Part shown: positions 1 through 9,396 of the stretch, one piece after another
Layout of the letters: the number at the start of each line of letters is the position of its first letter
Position numbering within the stretch: the first letter of the stretch is position 1
Source of the DNA: Bacteroidetes bacterium GWC2_46_850
GTDB lineage: Bacteria; Bacteroidota; Bacteroidia; Bacteroidales; Dysgonomonadaceae
Length of the DNA: 64,000 nt
Assembly: GCA_001768325.1 (NCBI GenBank)
Contig: MENQ01000023.1
Location: 1 to 64,000, forward strand
Reading direction: 5' to 3'
Notes under the pieces: model-generated
The model's database searches: none
What the model saw: the letters and a program-made list of their open reading frames with translations, nothing else
What the model was told of the DNA's origin: nothing
Made by a program: the position numbers and the translations under genes

Positions 1-1782
1 AATGATGGCGATGGTGCTGGTCCAGTCCAGCCCGTTGGCCGTGCCGTAGCCCCATCCTCCGGTGGGGATGATGTCGGGGAATACCCCGTTGGGTTGTTGT
101 TCGTCCCGGTGGTCGGCCAGCCATTTCTCATAGACGGTGATTCCGTCGAAATTATAGAGGGCGGTCTCGATGGCAAAATGGCCGTCGCCGGTCCAACCGT
201 TCTTCTCCCGCTGCGGGCAGTCGGTGGGATACCCCATCAGGTTCGAGAGGTAGGCATTGTTCGTGGCCTGCCATAACTTGTTTATCAGTTCGCTGGAGGT
301 CTCAATCTTTCCGATCGGCGGCACATCGCTGTGCATGAAGCAGGCCGTCAGGCTTGTCTCATCCAGCTCGACAGGTTCTGAGGCTGTTACCTCCACATAA
401 CGAAAGCCCTTGTAGTTGAACCGCGCCATAAATTCTTCCTCTCCCTTCCCGCCCAGTGTCAGGATATCCGTCTGGAAAGGATCCTTCTCCTTGTCGCCGC
501 GGTAATAGACATCGATATTGGACAAGTCGAGGCGGCCATTTTTATCTAGCCGCTCCCCATGCTTGATCCGGAGTTGGGTGCCCTCTTTTCCCGAGACCTT
601 TATGCTGGTTACGCCCGCCATGTTCTGACCGAAGTCGTAAAGATACGTACGCTCATTGATCTTTCTGAATGAAACAGCGGGCAGGGTACGTACATTGCGA
701 ATGGGGCGCAACTGTTGTGCGGTAATGTTTTGTGAGGGAGCCGCGCGCAGTGCCACTCCCTGCCATTTGGCATCATCGAAGCCGGGTTTGCTCCAGCCCT
801 TCTGCTCCAGCCTTGCGTCGTAATGCTCCCCCGTGTAGATGCTGTTGAAGGTGATCGGGCCGTCGGTTTTCTTCCAGCTCAGGTCGGTGGAGATGGTCTC
901 CACGCTTCCGTCGGTGTAGGTGATGCGCAAGTCGAGACAAAAGGCGGGCCGGTTTCGCCAGGGAGCGTTGTCGAAGTTCCATACCGCCAGCGACTGGTGA
1001 TTGTACCAGCCATTGCCCAGGATCACACCCACGGCATTCTCTCCCTGCTGCAACTGCGGGGTCACATCGTGGGTGACATAGAGGTTTCTCCTGTCGAAAC
1101 GGGTGTACATCGGGTCGAGACGCTGGTTGCCGATCTTCTCCCCGTTGACATGAAGCTCATACAACCCGGCTGCGGCAATATATACCCGTGCCGAAGCAAT
1201 CTCCTTGCGTACATCGAATTGCTTGCGGAAATAGGGTGCCGGCTTGTGATGGATATCCCTGCCATCGCTGATCCAGCTGCCCTGCCAGTTGCTGCCCTGC
1301 ATCATCCCCGTTTCGAAGAAGTGCACTGCCGAGGTGGTTGCACGGCCTCGACCATCCCAGAGGATCACCTTCCAGTAATATCTTGTAAAAGGCTTGAGTG
1401 CGGCTCCCGCGTAATGGACCAGCTGCTTGTCCGAATCGATCCGGCCGGTGTCCCAGAGATCGCTACCGGCTTCGCTATCTTCCTTTCCATCCCGGTCTTT
1501 TCCGTTTCCATCTTTCCCGGCATTCTGTGTAGCCTTACCCGGGTCGACAATCTGCAAGGAGTCCGTGCCCACAAGCAGCCTGTACGCTTTCTGGGCGGCA
1601 CCCTCTTTTCTGTCTTCCATTCTCCAGCTTAGTCGGGGAGTAGCATGGTCGATCCCTACCGGATTTTCCAGGTGGTCGGTCTGTAGGTCAACAGGTCTAA
1701 ATGTGTTCCCTCTACCCGAATTTTGTCCGTTCATGGAAACAGCGAAAAGCAAAATTATAATAAAAAGTGATGTTTTGTTCAT
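1..1782 (-). CDS. alpha-L-rhamnosidase, GH78 (3' end outside window)
   Basis: Secreted or periplasmic enzyme that releases terminal alpha-L-rhamnose from pectin, rhamnogalacturonan or glycosides. The frame is open from the ATG at 1782 to base 1, giving 594 codons with no stop, so the C-terminus lies left of the window. A hydrophobic signal peptide starts MNKTSLFIIILLFAVSMNGQ. Fibronectin-like and jelly-roll modules follow (YYWKVILWDG; YELHVNGEKIGNQRLDP). Near residues 518-530 is the GH78 signature DCPQREKNGWTGD, which holds conserved acidic residues of the (alpha/alpha)6-barrel active site. It lies 39 bp downstream of a second GH78 gene and probably shares its transcript. Family is secure; the exact glycoside is not. 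Confidence 0.92.
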   Translation of the reverse strand, partial: MNKTSLFIIILLFAVSMNGQNSGRGNTFRPVDLQTDHLENPVGIDHATPRLSWRMEDRKEGAAQKAYRLLVGTDSLQIVDPGKATQNAGKDGNGKDRDGKEDSEAGSDLWDTGRIDSDKQLVHYAGAALKPFTRYYWKVILWDGRGRATTSAVHFFETGMMQGSNWQGSWISDGRDIHHKPAPYFRKQFDVRKEIASARVYIAAAGLYELHVNGEKIGNQRLDPMYTRFDRRNLYVTHDVTPQLQQGENAVGVILGNGWYNHQSLAVWNFDNAPWRNRPAFCLDLRITYTDGSVETISTDLSWKKTDGPITFNSIYTGEHYDARLEQKGWSKPGFDDAKWQGVALRAAPSQNITAQQLRPIRNVRTLPAVSFRKINERTYLYDFGQNMAGVTSIKVSGKEGTQLRIKHGERLDKNGRLDLSNIDVYYRGDKEKDPFQTDILTLGGKGEEEFMARFNYKGFRYVEVTASEPVELDETSLTACFMHSDVPPIGKIETSSELINKLWQATNNAYLSNLMGYPTDCPQREKNGWTGDGHFAIETALYNFDGITVYEKWLADHRDEQQPNGVFPDIIPTGGWGYGTANGLDWTSTIAII

Positions 1783-1821
1783 TCTCTTGTCGTTATATGC
1801 GGACCACTGAGATGACAGATC

Positions 1822-4101
1822 TCATCGCTCCACGGTGAAAACCCATTTTCCTGAGCCGATATTTTCGATGACCGAAAAATCACCTTTTCGCTTGTATTGT
1901 GCAGACTGATTGTTTATTTGAACATCCTGCCTTCTGGAAAAGAATGGGAGATATATATCGGCGGTGGTGTTGGCCGGCATGTGAACCTCGAGTTGGAATG
2001 ACTTTCCCGGATCATTGGTAAACTTGACCGATACATCACCCCGTATGGTGGGATGCTTAACCTCAGCAAATTGCAGCGATCCCGGTTGCGGTCTGATTCT
2101 GATTTTCCTGAACCCTGGCTCCAGGGGTTCAATTCCCATCAGCTTCCGGGGAATGATGTTGGCAGGTACCGCGCCCCAGGCATGATTCCAGTCCTGATTC
2201 GGTTTATATTTGTTATCCCAGGCTTCCATGGTGATGGTGGAACCACTGCGGATCATGTTGTACCAGCTCCGTTCACCGGTTGAGGTGAGCAGTTGTAAGC
2301 CATAACCGGCATCGTGTGCGTTGTAGACGGCATCGAGCAAAAACTGTGCTCCATAGACACTACACGCCATGCCGCGCGACCGGATAAAATCGAGTACAGA
2401 TTCCGTATTTTCATCTTCCACAAGTCCAAAAGCGAGGGGAAACATATTGGCATGCAACGATGCGTGTGACGTGCCAATGCCGTCTATATAATATCCCCTC
2501 CTTTTATCGAACAGCTCGTCATTAAAAACCCGCTTTAATCTGGTAGCCTGCTTTTGGTACATTGTATGATCGTCACTTTTTCCGAGGATATCGGCAATCT
2601 GAGCCATCAGCGTGATTGCCCTGTAATGAAATGCATTCACCACGGTGTTGATGTCGGTAAAGACAAAACCGTCGGTTTCACCACCTTCTTCCTTTTCCAG
2701 CCCGAGAATGCCGGTATGGGGCCAGTCCACAATATCCCTTAACTTCCCGTTAAAATGAATGGATTGAAGTAGCTTTGGCGTTATCTTTCCGGTACGGGTA
2801 CTGATGAATCCCTGCTCATCTGCCAGACCGGACAGTGTTTTTGCGTTCAGGTCGTCATAAAAATGCGCCAGGGAGCGACTGTCACCGGTATAGATATAAT
2901 CTTCCCAGGCCATCAGCACCGATTGCAGGATCCACTCCGTGGGCCAGGTGGGTTTATGTATCAGATACTCATGGGTATATCGCGCCATGTTGTATTCGCG
3001 TGCCACACAATAGTGCGATAGCTGGTTGATCAACGCATCGGCTTCGTAAGGAATCCGCTCCCTGTCACCATCGACATATACACCCAAAAAAGAGGTGGCC
3101 TTGATGGAATACTTGCTGATCTCCCATACTTGATTTAAAATCGTGTCGGAGCTGTGAAAGTAGGAGTCCGCATCGTTGAATGGATAGAATGCCGTTTCTC
3201 TGATAATATCTTTTTCCTGCAACGGATGTTTGTAATGCTCTATTTCAAAGTAACGAAACGGGGTCACTTCACCGATATATTCCGGAACGAGGATGGCCTG
3301 AGGTCCCGTGTTCCGGGCATCGGGGGGTATCGTGACAATGTATGTGTGCCTGCCTTTCTCCGGTACAAGGGTATAGCGGGAGTACCGGACGCTCCCTCCC
3401 GGATTGCGGTCCACCCTGCCATCACGCGTTGCTTCACCCAGATGAATGACCACTGTGTCGGTACCCTGATCAGAAAAGAGGGTAATCCGTACTCTACCAA
3501 ATGCAGCTTTCCCGAAGTCTGCAAAATAACCCTCCCTTGTCAGATTCGTGATCTGCGCCGGGTATTCATCCTGCTTTTGAATGGGGTATCGGTCGGTAGC
3601 GTAATCTGAGAGCGTGTCTGCTGTTTTGAACTGCGATACGTTGGAATAGGAAGATTCCCTGGTATGATTATCCCAGACCTTCACTTTCCAGTAAACGACT
3701 GTTCCCGGTTTTAGCGGTTTGCCGTTATAGAGGATATTTGCCGAGTGACTGCTGAAAACTTTCCCACTGTCCCACAGGTTGCCGTTACCGGCTTGTAATT
3801 TCTGCTTACTATCGGCGACCAGGATCCGGTAAGCTGTTTGCATCGTGTTGTTAGTGTCACCCTGGACGACCCATCCAAAAACGGGTTGGCGGGTGGTAAT
3901 TTCGGTGAACCGGAACTGCTCTTTGCGTAAGGATGCTTCATGGGTATTGATGTTGACAGGATAGCCGTTCAGGAGTACTTTTCCAGGTGATGATAACAGA
4001 TTGACCGTTAGATTTGTCGGTGCGTTTTGGTGTTGGGCGATGCTTCCCAGACAGATGCAAAGAAGCAGAATCGTAGAAAAAGTTGTTTTTGTCGCGTTCA
4101 T
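1822..4101 (-). CDS. alpha-L-rhamnosidase-like glycosidase, GH78
   Basis: Second rhamnosidase-type enzyme, probably periplasmic. I chose the internal ATG at 4101 because it gives a clean signal peptide (MNATKTTFSTILLLCICLGS); the ATG at 4122 would add seven residues. The N-terminal part has a fibronectin-like module with the WKVKVWDN motif. The catalytic barrel carries DGDRERIPYEADA near residues 340-355, the counterpart of the DxxxREKxGW motif in the neighbouring GH78, then HKPTWPTEWILQ and the late motif EAWDNKYKPNQDWNHAWGA. Length (about 759 aa) fits GH78. It follows the AraC regulator by about 30 bp and precedes the other GH78, so AraC and the two rhamnosidases look like one transcript. 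The DGDRER variant suggests a different linkage preference (inference). Confidence 0.88.
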   Translation of the reverse strand: MNATKTTFSTILLLCICLGSIAQHQNAPTNLTVNLLSSPGKVLLNGYPVNINTHEASLRKEQFRFTEITTRQPVFGWVVQGDTNNTMQTAYRILVADSKQKLQAGNGNLWDSGKVFSSHSANILYNGKPLKPGTVVYWKVKVWDNHTRESSYSNVSQFKTADTLSDYATDRYPIQKQDEYPAQITNLTREGYFADFGKAAFGRVRITLFSDQGTDTVVIHLGEATRDGRVDRNPGGSVRYSRYTLVPEKGRHTYIVTIPPDARNTGPQAILVPEYIGEVTPFRYFEIEHYKHPLQEKDIIRETAFYPFNDADSYFHSSDTILNQVWEISKYSIKATSFLGVYVDGDRERIPYEADALINQLSHYCVAREYNMARYTHEYLIHKPTWPTEWILQSVLMAWEDYIYTGDSRSLAHFYDDLNAKTLSGLADEQGFISTRTGKITPKLLQSIHFNGKLRDIVDWPHTGILGLEKEEGGETDGFVFTDINTVVNAFHYRAITLMAQIADILGKSDDHTMYQKQATRLKRVFNDELFDKRRGYYIDGIGTSHASLHANMFPLAFGLVEDENTESVLDFIRSRGMACSVYGAQFLLDAVYNAHDAGYGLQLLTSTGERSWYNMIRSGSTITMEAWDNKYKPNQDWNHAWGAVPANIIPRKLMGIEPLEPGFRKIRIRPQPGSLQFAEVKHPTIRGDVSVKFTNDPGKSFQLEVHMPANTTADIYLPFFSRRQDVQINNQSAQYKRKGDFSVIENIGSGKWVFTVER

Positions 4102-4134
4102 ATTGTTAAAAAGGAGAGGCATTGTAAAAGGAAG

Positions 4135-5028
4135 CTATATGCGCCCCATGTTGCGGTATTCCAGGGGGGTGACTCCGACTCTTTTCTTGAAAAAGGAGAG
4201 GAAATATTCGTAGGAGCTGAAGTTGAGTTCATATGCGATCTCCTTGATGGAGTGGGTTGTTTCGGCCAGAAGTTCTTTAGCCGTACGTAGTTTTAATTCC
4301 TGAAAATATTGGGCAGGTGCATATCCGGTATATTCCTTAAATACTCTTCTGAAGAGCGAGTAGCTGATACCCAGGTTGGCAGCAATGCCCTTGATATCGA
4401 TATTTTTGCTGACATTCTCAATCATGATGATTTTTGCACGTTCAATTTTCTGTGCTGATTCTCTCGATTCGAAGTTGATATTCTGTGCCAGCGATAAGAT
4501 GGCGCCCAGGATGTTGAATACGATTCCAGCAAGATACTGCTGTGTGGCCCCCTTATCTTCTTTCGCAATGCGGATGGCAGTAGAGAACAGGTTCACAAGA
4601 TCCTCATTGACTCCCACATTGAGCAGCTGGTTATCGGGTGAAATAAAGCCGTTGGCTACAATGGTGTCGATGATTTTTCCTTCAAAGCCGATGTAATACT
4701 CATTCCATCCGGTATCTTTCAGTGGGCAGTAGGTATGCCATTGTCCCGGGAAAAGAAGCATCACCTGTCCCTTTGAAATGCTTGTCTTCCGGGTTGAAGC
4801 CGAAGAAAAGTATCCCTTTCCTTTGCTGATGTAGACGATTTGATATTCCGATAAGATTCGCCCTTTTCCTGGCTTGAAATAGTAATTCTTGGGGTGGTCG
4901 GTGGAGGGATACAACGTGTGCGGGGCAATGGGTTGAAAACCCACCGTATTGACAGTTAGCCCGAATTTTTTATCTTTGTCGTTTACAAGCAGGTACTTAA
5001 AGTCAATGCCGAAATCATTGTATCTCAT
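4135..5028 (-). CDS. AraC-family transcriptional regulator (probable rhamnose regulator)
   Basis: 297-aa activator. Residues about 1-190 form a cupin-type sensor domain (PGKGRILSEYQIVYISKGKG; MLLFPGQWHTYCPL). Residues about 195-297 hold the two helix-turn-helix motifs of AraC proteins (IKGIAANLGISYSLFRRVFKEY and IKEIAYELNFSSYEYFLSFFKK, ending VGVTPLEYR). It sits between the rhamnosidase genes and rhaT, and the terminator at 5097-5150 separates it from rhaT, so it has its own promoter. By position it most likely senses L-rhamnose and activates the divergent rhamnose operons, like RhaR/RhaS in other bacteria. The ligand is inferred from context only. Confidence 0.85.
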   Translation of the reverse strand: MRYNDFGIDFKYLLVNDKDKKFGLTVNTVGFQPIAPHTLYPSTDHPKNYYFKPGKGRILSEYQIVYISKGKGYFSSASTRKTSISKGQVMLLFPGQWHTYCPLKDTGWNEYYIGFEGKIIDTIVANGFISPDNQLLNVGVNEDLVNLFSTAIRIAKEDKGATQQYLAGIVFNILGAILSLAQNINFESRESAQKIERAKIIMIENVSKNIDIKGIAANLGISYSLFRRVFKEYTGYAPAQYFQELKLRTAKELLAETTHSIKEIAYELNFSSYEYFLSFFKKRVGVTPLEYRNMGRI

Positions 5029-5096
5029 TTTTCCTGTTTTAGATTGGCGTGTTTTATCTCATTGAGCGTGTAAATATACAAATAATATCAGAAAAA

Positions 5097-5150
5097 AGCA
5101 CAATGCGGTACGTATCATATGCAGGATGACAGAGGATACCGCGTTGTGCT
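5097..5150 (-). terminator. intrinsic terminator of the rhaBAT operon
   Basis: A 14-bp stem (5097-5110 with 5137-5150, one G-U pair) encloses a 26-nt loop. Read on the minus strand it is followed directly by six T residues. It lies 46 bp after the rhaT stop and before the AraC gene, so it should end the rhaB-rhaA-rhaT transcript and isolate the regulator gene. The loop is unusually long for a simple terminator. Confidence 0.75.
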
Positions 5151-5195
5151 ATAACACAAATCAGAGAATGAAATTGAATTGTGTGTAATATTCGA

Positions 5196-6224
5196 TTAAA
5201 ATAAATTGGGTATCACCAGTGAAAAAATCAATACAGCCATACCCAGCGCCAGGTAGGCTACTGCCCTTTTACCGGCTCCCTTCCACTCCTTGAGAATGAC
5301 ACCCCAAACATTACTGAAAACCACATTGAGTGCCATGAGAATGCTCCATGAGAATGCCATCATCACACTGTCGGGTTCAAAGAAACTCTGTCCCATTCCC
5401 AGTCCGAAGAATTGTGAGTACCAGAGCAGCCCTGCCAGTGCACAGAACAGGATGTTGTTGGTCAGCACAGCCTTGGAAGAACGGCCTATTTCCCCGGAGG
5501 TCTTGTTTTTCCGGTTCATATAGAGACAATAGACCAGGTTGGTGATAAATCCACCCACCGTCACCAGCAGGGTGACAGGGTTTTGGGCGAACAGTTCTTT
5601 TGCACCAGCAGCCAAAGCCGCTTCTTTCACCGGTACTCCCGCACTGAGTCCCAGGCTGAAACAGGCACTCATAACCCCTGCAAACAGGGCGATGAGGAGT
5701 CCTTTCTTCAGGGCAAAGTCTTTGATGGCTTTTCGGCGTTCTTCCTCCGACATGTTTTTCGAACGCAGGCTCCCGGCATACCCTACCAGGGCAATACCCA
5801 CCAATGTTACTGCTACGGCCAGCAGCAGGATCAATCCTTTGGGTGAGAAGAGATCGGTTCCTGCCAGCACTGCAGGGATAACTGTCCCAAATGCTGCGCA
5901 GGTACCCAGTGCTACCGACTGTCCCAGCGCAATTCCAAGATAGCGCATGCTAAGTCCGAAAGTGAGTCCGCCCACGCCCCAGAGTACACCGTAACCGATG
6001 GCTTTCAAGGCAGCTGCCGGATGGATGGTATAGATTCCGATCAGTTCGGCCGGGCTGTTTGAGATCAATGCACCCAGCAAAGGAAAGAGAAGCCATGCAA
6101 AAACTCCCTGTACCAGCCAGAAGTTTTCCCACGACCATTCCTTGATCTTATTGATGGGGACGTATGAGCTCGACTGGCCCATACTTCCCACAGCAATAAT
6201 CAGTAAACCGATAATGGTATTCAT
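5196..6224 (-). CDS. rhaT: L-rhamnose:proton symporter RhaT
   Basis: Inner-membrane permease that imports L-rhamnose with H+. The 342-aa length is normal for RhaT (E. coli 344), with about ten hydrophobic segments. The N-terminus is typical of the family: GSMGQSSSYVPINKIKEWSW, then FWLVQGVFAWLLFPLLGAL. Later family motifs include GLTFGLSMRYLGIALGQSVA and NVVFSNVWGVILKEWKG. It is the last gene of rhaB-rhaA-rhaT; only three bases separate it from the rhaA stop, and an intrinsic terminator follows. Expression is probably under the AraC regulator encoded just downstream. Confidence 0.95.
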   Translation of the reverse strand: MNTIIGLLIIAVGSMGQSSSYVPINKIKEWSWENFWLVQGVFAWLLFPLLGALISNSPAELIGIYTIHPAAALKAIGYGVLWGVGGLTFGLSMRYLGIALGQSVALGTCAAFGTVIPAVLAGTDLFSPKGLILLLAVAVTLVGIALVGYAGSLRSKNMSEEERRKAIKDFALKKGLLIALFAGVMSACFSLGLSAGVPVKEAALAAGAKELFAQNPVTLLVTVGGFITNLVYCLYMNRKNKTSGEIGRSSKAVLTNNILFCALAGLLWYSQFFGLGMGQSFFEPDSVMMAFSWSILMALNVVFSNVWGVILKEWKGAGKRAVAYLALGMAVLIFSLVIPNLF

Positions 6225-6227
6225 TGT

Positions 6228-7493
6228 CTAGACTCTTTTGGAAGTGATATGCTCCTCATACTGCTGAATCTCTTTGATATATGCATCTCCCACGGGTACA
6301 CCCTGCTGCAGACAGTAGTAGCTGTAGAGTGCATTCCAGGGCATTGCTTTCAGCTCTTCCAGATAAGCAAGGCGTTCAAACCTTTTGTCCTGTTTCTCAA
6401 AGTCACGCAGCTTGTCGGTCGGCTCCAACAAAGCCTGTAACGTTGCCTTCTGTGCAGAGCGGATACCCACCACGTATGCACCGATGCGATTGATGGAGGC
6501 ATCGAAATAGTCCAGTCCCATGTGTACCCGGTTCATCTGACCCGAGCGGACGATCTCCTGAGAAATGGCCATCAGCTCATCGTTCAGGATCACCACGTGG
6601 TCGCTGTCCCACCGCTCCGGACGGCTCACATGCAGGGTCACCTCCGGTACGAATAACAGGATGGATGAAAGCTTGTCGGAGATGGTTTCCGTAGGATGAA
6701 AGTGACCGGCATCCAGCGTTAGAAGCATGTTGTTCTTTACCGCATAGCCCATATAGAATTCGTGAGAACCCACTACATAGCTTTCGCTGCCGATGCCAAA
6801 GAGTTTGCATTCGATGGTATCTTTCAGGTAGTCGGTGCTGATCTTTTCTGCCAGCACTTCGTCGAGCGACTCCTGCAGCAGTTTTCTGTGTGCGTATCGG
6901 GAGACCGTCTTGTCTTTCTCTCCGTCCGGAATCCAGATATTGTGAATACAGGGATCACCCTGTTGGCGTCCCATCTCTGCAGCAATCGCCCTGCAGCGGC
7001 GCAGATGTTCTTTCCAGAAGCGGCGTGTCTCCGGGTCAAAGTCCGAAAGGGTATAACCGCTGTTTGCCTTATCGTGGGAGAAGAAGGTGGAGTTAAAATC
7101 GAGCTTTACTCCTTTTTCTTTGGCCCAGTCGATCCAGCTCTGGAAATGTTTGGGTTCAATCTTGTCACGGTCTACAAACTTACCGCCGAAGTCGCCGTAT
7201 GTTGCATGCAGGCTGATACGGTGTTTTCCGGGAATCAGTGCGATCACCTTTTCAAGGTCGGCCTTTAACTCTTCTATGGTGCGTGCTTTACCCGGATAGT
7301 TGCCGGTAGCCTGTATACCTCCAGTCAGTTCTCCTTCGGGGTTCTCGAATCCCGACACGTCATCGGCCTGCCAGCAATGGATCGAGATGGATAGCTTGTC
7401 CAGTTCTTCAATCGCCTTTGCTGCATCTATACCCAATGAAGCATATTGTGCTTTTGCTTCTTCGTACCCTTTTTTGATCTGTTCTTCGTTCAT
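6228..7493 (-). CDS. rhaA: L-rhamnose isomerase
   Basis: Cytoplasmic metal-dependent isomerase converting L-rhamnose to L-rhamnulose, the first catabolic step. The 421-aa length matches the family (E. coli RhaA 419). Diagnostic stretches are SISIHCWQADDVSGFENP near the N-terminus, KLDFNSTFFSHDKANSGYTL, IWIPDGEKD, LFGIGSESYVVGSHEFYMGY and LTLDAGHFHPTETISDK, which carry metal-binding Glu, His and Asp residues. It lies 38 bp downstream of rhaB and 3 bp upstream of rhaT, clearly one operon. The short AT-rich gap before its start has no strong promoter of its own that I can see. Confidence 0.96.
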   Translation of the reverse strand: MNEEQIKKGYEEAKAQYASLGIDAAKAIEELDKLSISIHCWQADDVSGFENPEGELTGGIQATGNYPGKARTIEELKADLEKVIALIPGKHRISLHATYGDFGGKFVDRDKIEPKHFQSWIDWAKEKGVKLDFNSTFFSHDKANSGYTLSDFDPETRRFWKEHLRRCRAIAAEMGRQQGDPCIHNIWIPDGEKDKTVSRYAHRKLLQESLDEVLAEKISTDYLKDTIECKLFGIGSESYVVGSHEFYMGYAVKNNMLLTLDAGHFHPTETISDKLSSILLFVPEVTLHVSRPERWDSDHVVILNDELMAISQEIVRSGQMNRVHMGLDYFDASINRIGAYVVGIRSAQKATLQALLEPTDKLRDFEKQDKRFERLAYLEELKAMPWNALYSYYCLQQGVPVGDAYIKEIQQYEEHITSKRV

Positions 7494-7531
7494 ATATTTA
7501 TTATGTTTATGGATTGATTAATTGACAGTTT

Positions 7532-9022
7532 TTATGATTGGATATCCCGAAACACCTCCAGATATCGTTGGTATTGATTATGCCATGTATTGGTTTCTGA
7601 AGGCGTGAAAGTCTCCAGCTCCACTGAATTGCGTACTAGGCGTCGCATGGCATTTTTTTCAGTAATTAGCCCGGCCGCTTTGGCCTGCATCAGCAGGTTG
7701 CCGATCGCGGTGGCTTCCGACGGTCCTGCCACGACAGGCAGTCCGATGGCATTGGCCGTGAAGGTGTTGAGCATATTGTTTTTTGAACCACCACCAATAA
7801 TATGTAGCTTTTCAATGGGGAAGGAAGCAAGCTCCTGCAGATGCTGTAGCACCTGCTTATAGCGCAATGCCAGGCTTTCATAGATGCAACGGGCAATTTC
7901 GCCGATATTTTCCGGTACAAACTGGCCTGTCTGCCTGCAGTAATCCTGTATTGCAGTTATCATGGATACAGGGCTCGCGAAGCAGGATGCATCCGGATTG
8001 ATGAAACATTGAAAAGGAGGAGCCTGCTGAGCAGCTGTCACGATCTCATCATATGTCACCGGACCGCTTCTTTCCCACTCTTTCTTACATTGTTCAATCA
8101 ACCACATACCGCAGATATTCTTCAGAAGACGGATGGAGCCATCGGCACCCCCCTCGTTGGTGAAATTGAGTGCGAAGGTCTCTTCGTTGATGACCGGCTC
8201 ATCGGATTCGATTCCGATCAGCGACCAGGTGCCGGAACTCAGATAGGCAAAATGGGCACTTTCTGCCGGCACTGCCAGCACCGCAGAGGCCGTATCATGC
8301 CCGGCCACAGCAATGACCGAAACATCACCCTGATCGGTCAGACGCTGTACTGAAGATGATATCTTTCCTATCGTTGTCCCTGAGAACACAATCGGCGCAA
8401 ATTTATTTTTTGACAGACCAATGGCATCAAGCAGAGCCGGATCGAAATCTTTTGTGTGGGGATCGATCATCTGTGATGTGGAGGCGATGGTATATTCGGT
8501 GACCATCTGGCCAGACAGCAGATAGGAGAGAGCATCCGGCATAAACAGGATCTTATCGATGAGAGGATAAACAGAAGAATTTTCTTCCCGCATCGTATCT
8601 AGTTGGAATAATGAATTGAAATTCATGATCTGAATGCCGGTCTTTTCGTATACTTTTTCTTTCGGTATTTTGGTGAAAAAGCGTTCCGGGGCACCCTGCG
8701 TGTGAGAATCGCGATAGCTGTAAGGCATTCTGAGAGGTTCGCCGTCAGTCCCGAAACAGACAAAATCAACACCCCAGGTGTCGATACCGATAGAAACGAT
8801 ATGGTGACCATGCAGTTTTGTTTCCCGTAGTGAGATCACAATCTGATTGTATAAATAAAACAAGTCCCAATACAAACGGCCATTTGCTTCTACCATGGGA
8901 TTAGGAAACCGATGGATTTCACACAATTTGAGACGGTCATTTTGAACAGTTCCCAGCAGGGCCCTGCCACTGCTCGCTCCCAAATCGATAGCCAAAAAAG
9001 AGATTAAATTACTTTCACTCAT
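7532..9022 (-). CDS. rhaB: L-rhamnulokinase
   Basis: Cytoplasmic kinase of the FGGY/ASKHA superfamily that phosphorylates L-rhamnulose to L-rhamnulose 1-phosphate with ATP. The N-terminus has the phosphate-1 loop FLAIDLGASSGRALLG. Other motifs are GIDTWGVDFVCFGTDG, the substrate region PYSYRDSHTQG, VAVAGHDTASAV-like AVAGHDTASAVLAVP, YLSSGTWSLIGIE, and the C-terminal adenosine motif LHIIGGGSKNNMLN. Length is 496 aa (E. coli 489). It is the first gene of the minus-strand rha operon and faces the plus-strand operon across a 374-bp region with promoter-like motifs in both directions. Confidence 0.95.
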   Translation of the reverse strand: MSESNLISFLAIDLGASSGRALLGTVQNDRLKLCEIHRFPNPMVEANGRLYWDLFYLYNQIVISLRETKLHGHHIVSIGIDTWGVDFVCFGTDGEPLRMPYSYRDSHTQGAPERFFTKIPKEKVYEKTGIQIMNFNSLFQLDTMREENSSVYPLIDKILFMPDALSYLLSGQMVTEYTIASTSQMIDPHTKDFDPALLDAIGLSKNKFAPIVFSGTTIGKISSSVQRLTDQGDVSVIAVAGHDTASAVLAVPAESAHFAYLSSGTWSLIGIESDEPVINEETFALNFTNEGGADGSIRLLKNICGMWLIEQCKKEWERSGPVTYDEIVTAAQQAPPFQCFINPDASCFASPVSMITAIQDYCRQTGQFVPENIGEIARCIYESLALRYKQVLQHLQELASFPIEKLHIIGGGSKNNMLNTFTANAIGLPVVAGPSEATAIGNLLMQAKAAGLITEKNAMRRLVRNSVELETFTPSETNTWHNQYQRYLEVFRDIQS

Positions 9023-9127
9023 GACGAGGTTAAATTTTTTTTAAAGTTTGATCGCAAACTTACAGTTTAAATCCAGTTTCAACAATGAAATAAATGATTT
9101 AATAACTATACTTTTTGATATTGTTTG

Positions 9128-9158
9128 CAAAAATAATCACAAATTGATATGTTCCAAA
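9128..9158 (-). promoter_or_regulatory. probable rhaB promoter (Bacteroidetes -33/-7 type)
   Basis: On the minus strand TTTG (9155-9158) and TATTTTTG (9128-9135, matching TAnnTTTG) are separated by 19 nt, the usual spacing for primary sigma promoters in Bacteroidetes. Transcription would start near 9121, leaving about 100 nt of leader before the rhaB ATG. Confidence 0.55.
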
Positions 9159-9312
9159 ACATGAAGAAGCAAGATGTCAAAAATCACAGCTAAAATATCA
9201 ATTATTAGAATGGTATCCGGTACAAATTAAATACATTTGTGCATCTTAAAGATAACAATGATTAGAAACCTGTTCTGTGATGCTGTTACAAAAAAAGTAT
9301 ATACCCGTTTTT

Positions 9313-9343
9313 TTTGGAATTTTATGAAATAAAAGTATCTTTG
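9313..9343 (+). promoter_or_regulatory. probable promoter of the plus-strand dehydrogenase/aldolase operon
   Basis: TTTG at 9313-9316 and TATCTTTG at 9336-9343 are 19 nt apart, fitting the Bacteroidetes TTTG / TAnnTTTG consensus. The start site would be near 9350, about 47 nt before the E2 start codon. Confidence 0.6.
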
Positions 9344-9396
9344 TATCAGCATAGTTCAGCACAGTGTTTATTTTAAAATGCTTAAATCAATCATAA

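Larger units (their letters stand above)
9023..9396. other. divergent promoter region between rhaB and the plus-strand operon
   Basis: This 374-bp AT-rich gap has no gene I can support. It holds promoter-like motifs for both directions (annotated separately), a further TACATTTG box at 9232-9239 without a good partner, and a small inverted repeat ATGTT/AACAT around 9149-9162 that overlaps the rhaB-side -33 motif. The last could be part of a regulator site, but this is weak. Confidence 0.6.

Noticed and set aside
823-1632. 269-codon open frame on the plus strand
   Set aside because: Antisense to the GH78 gene, which has an unbroken frame and family motifs.
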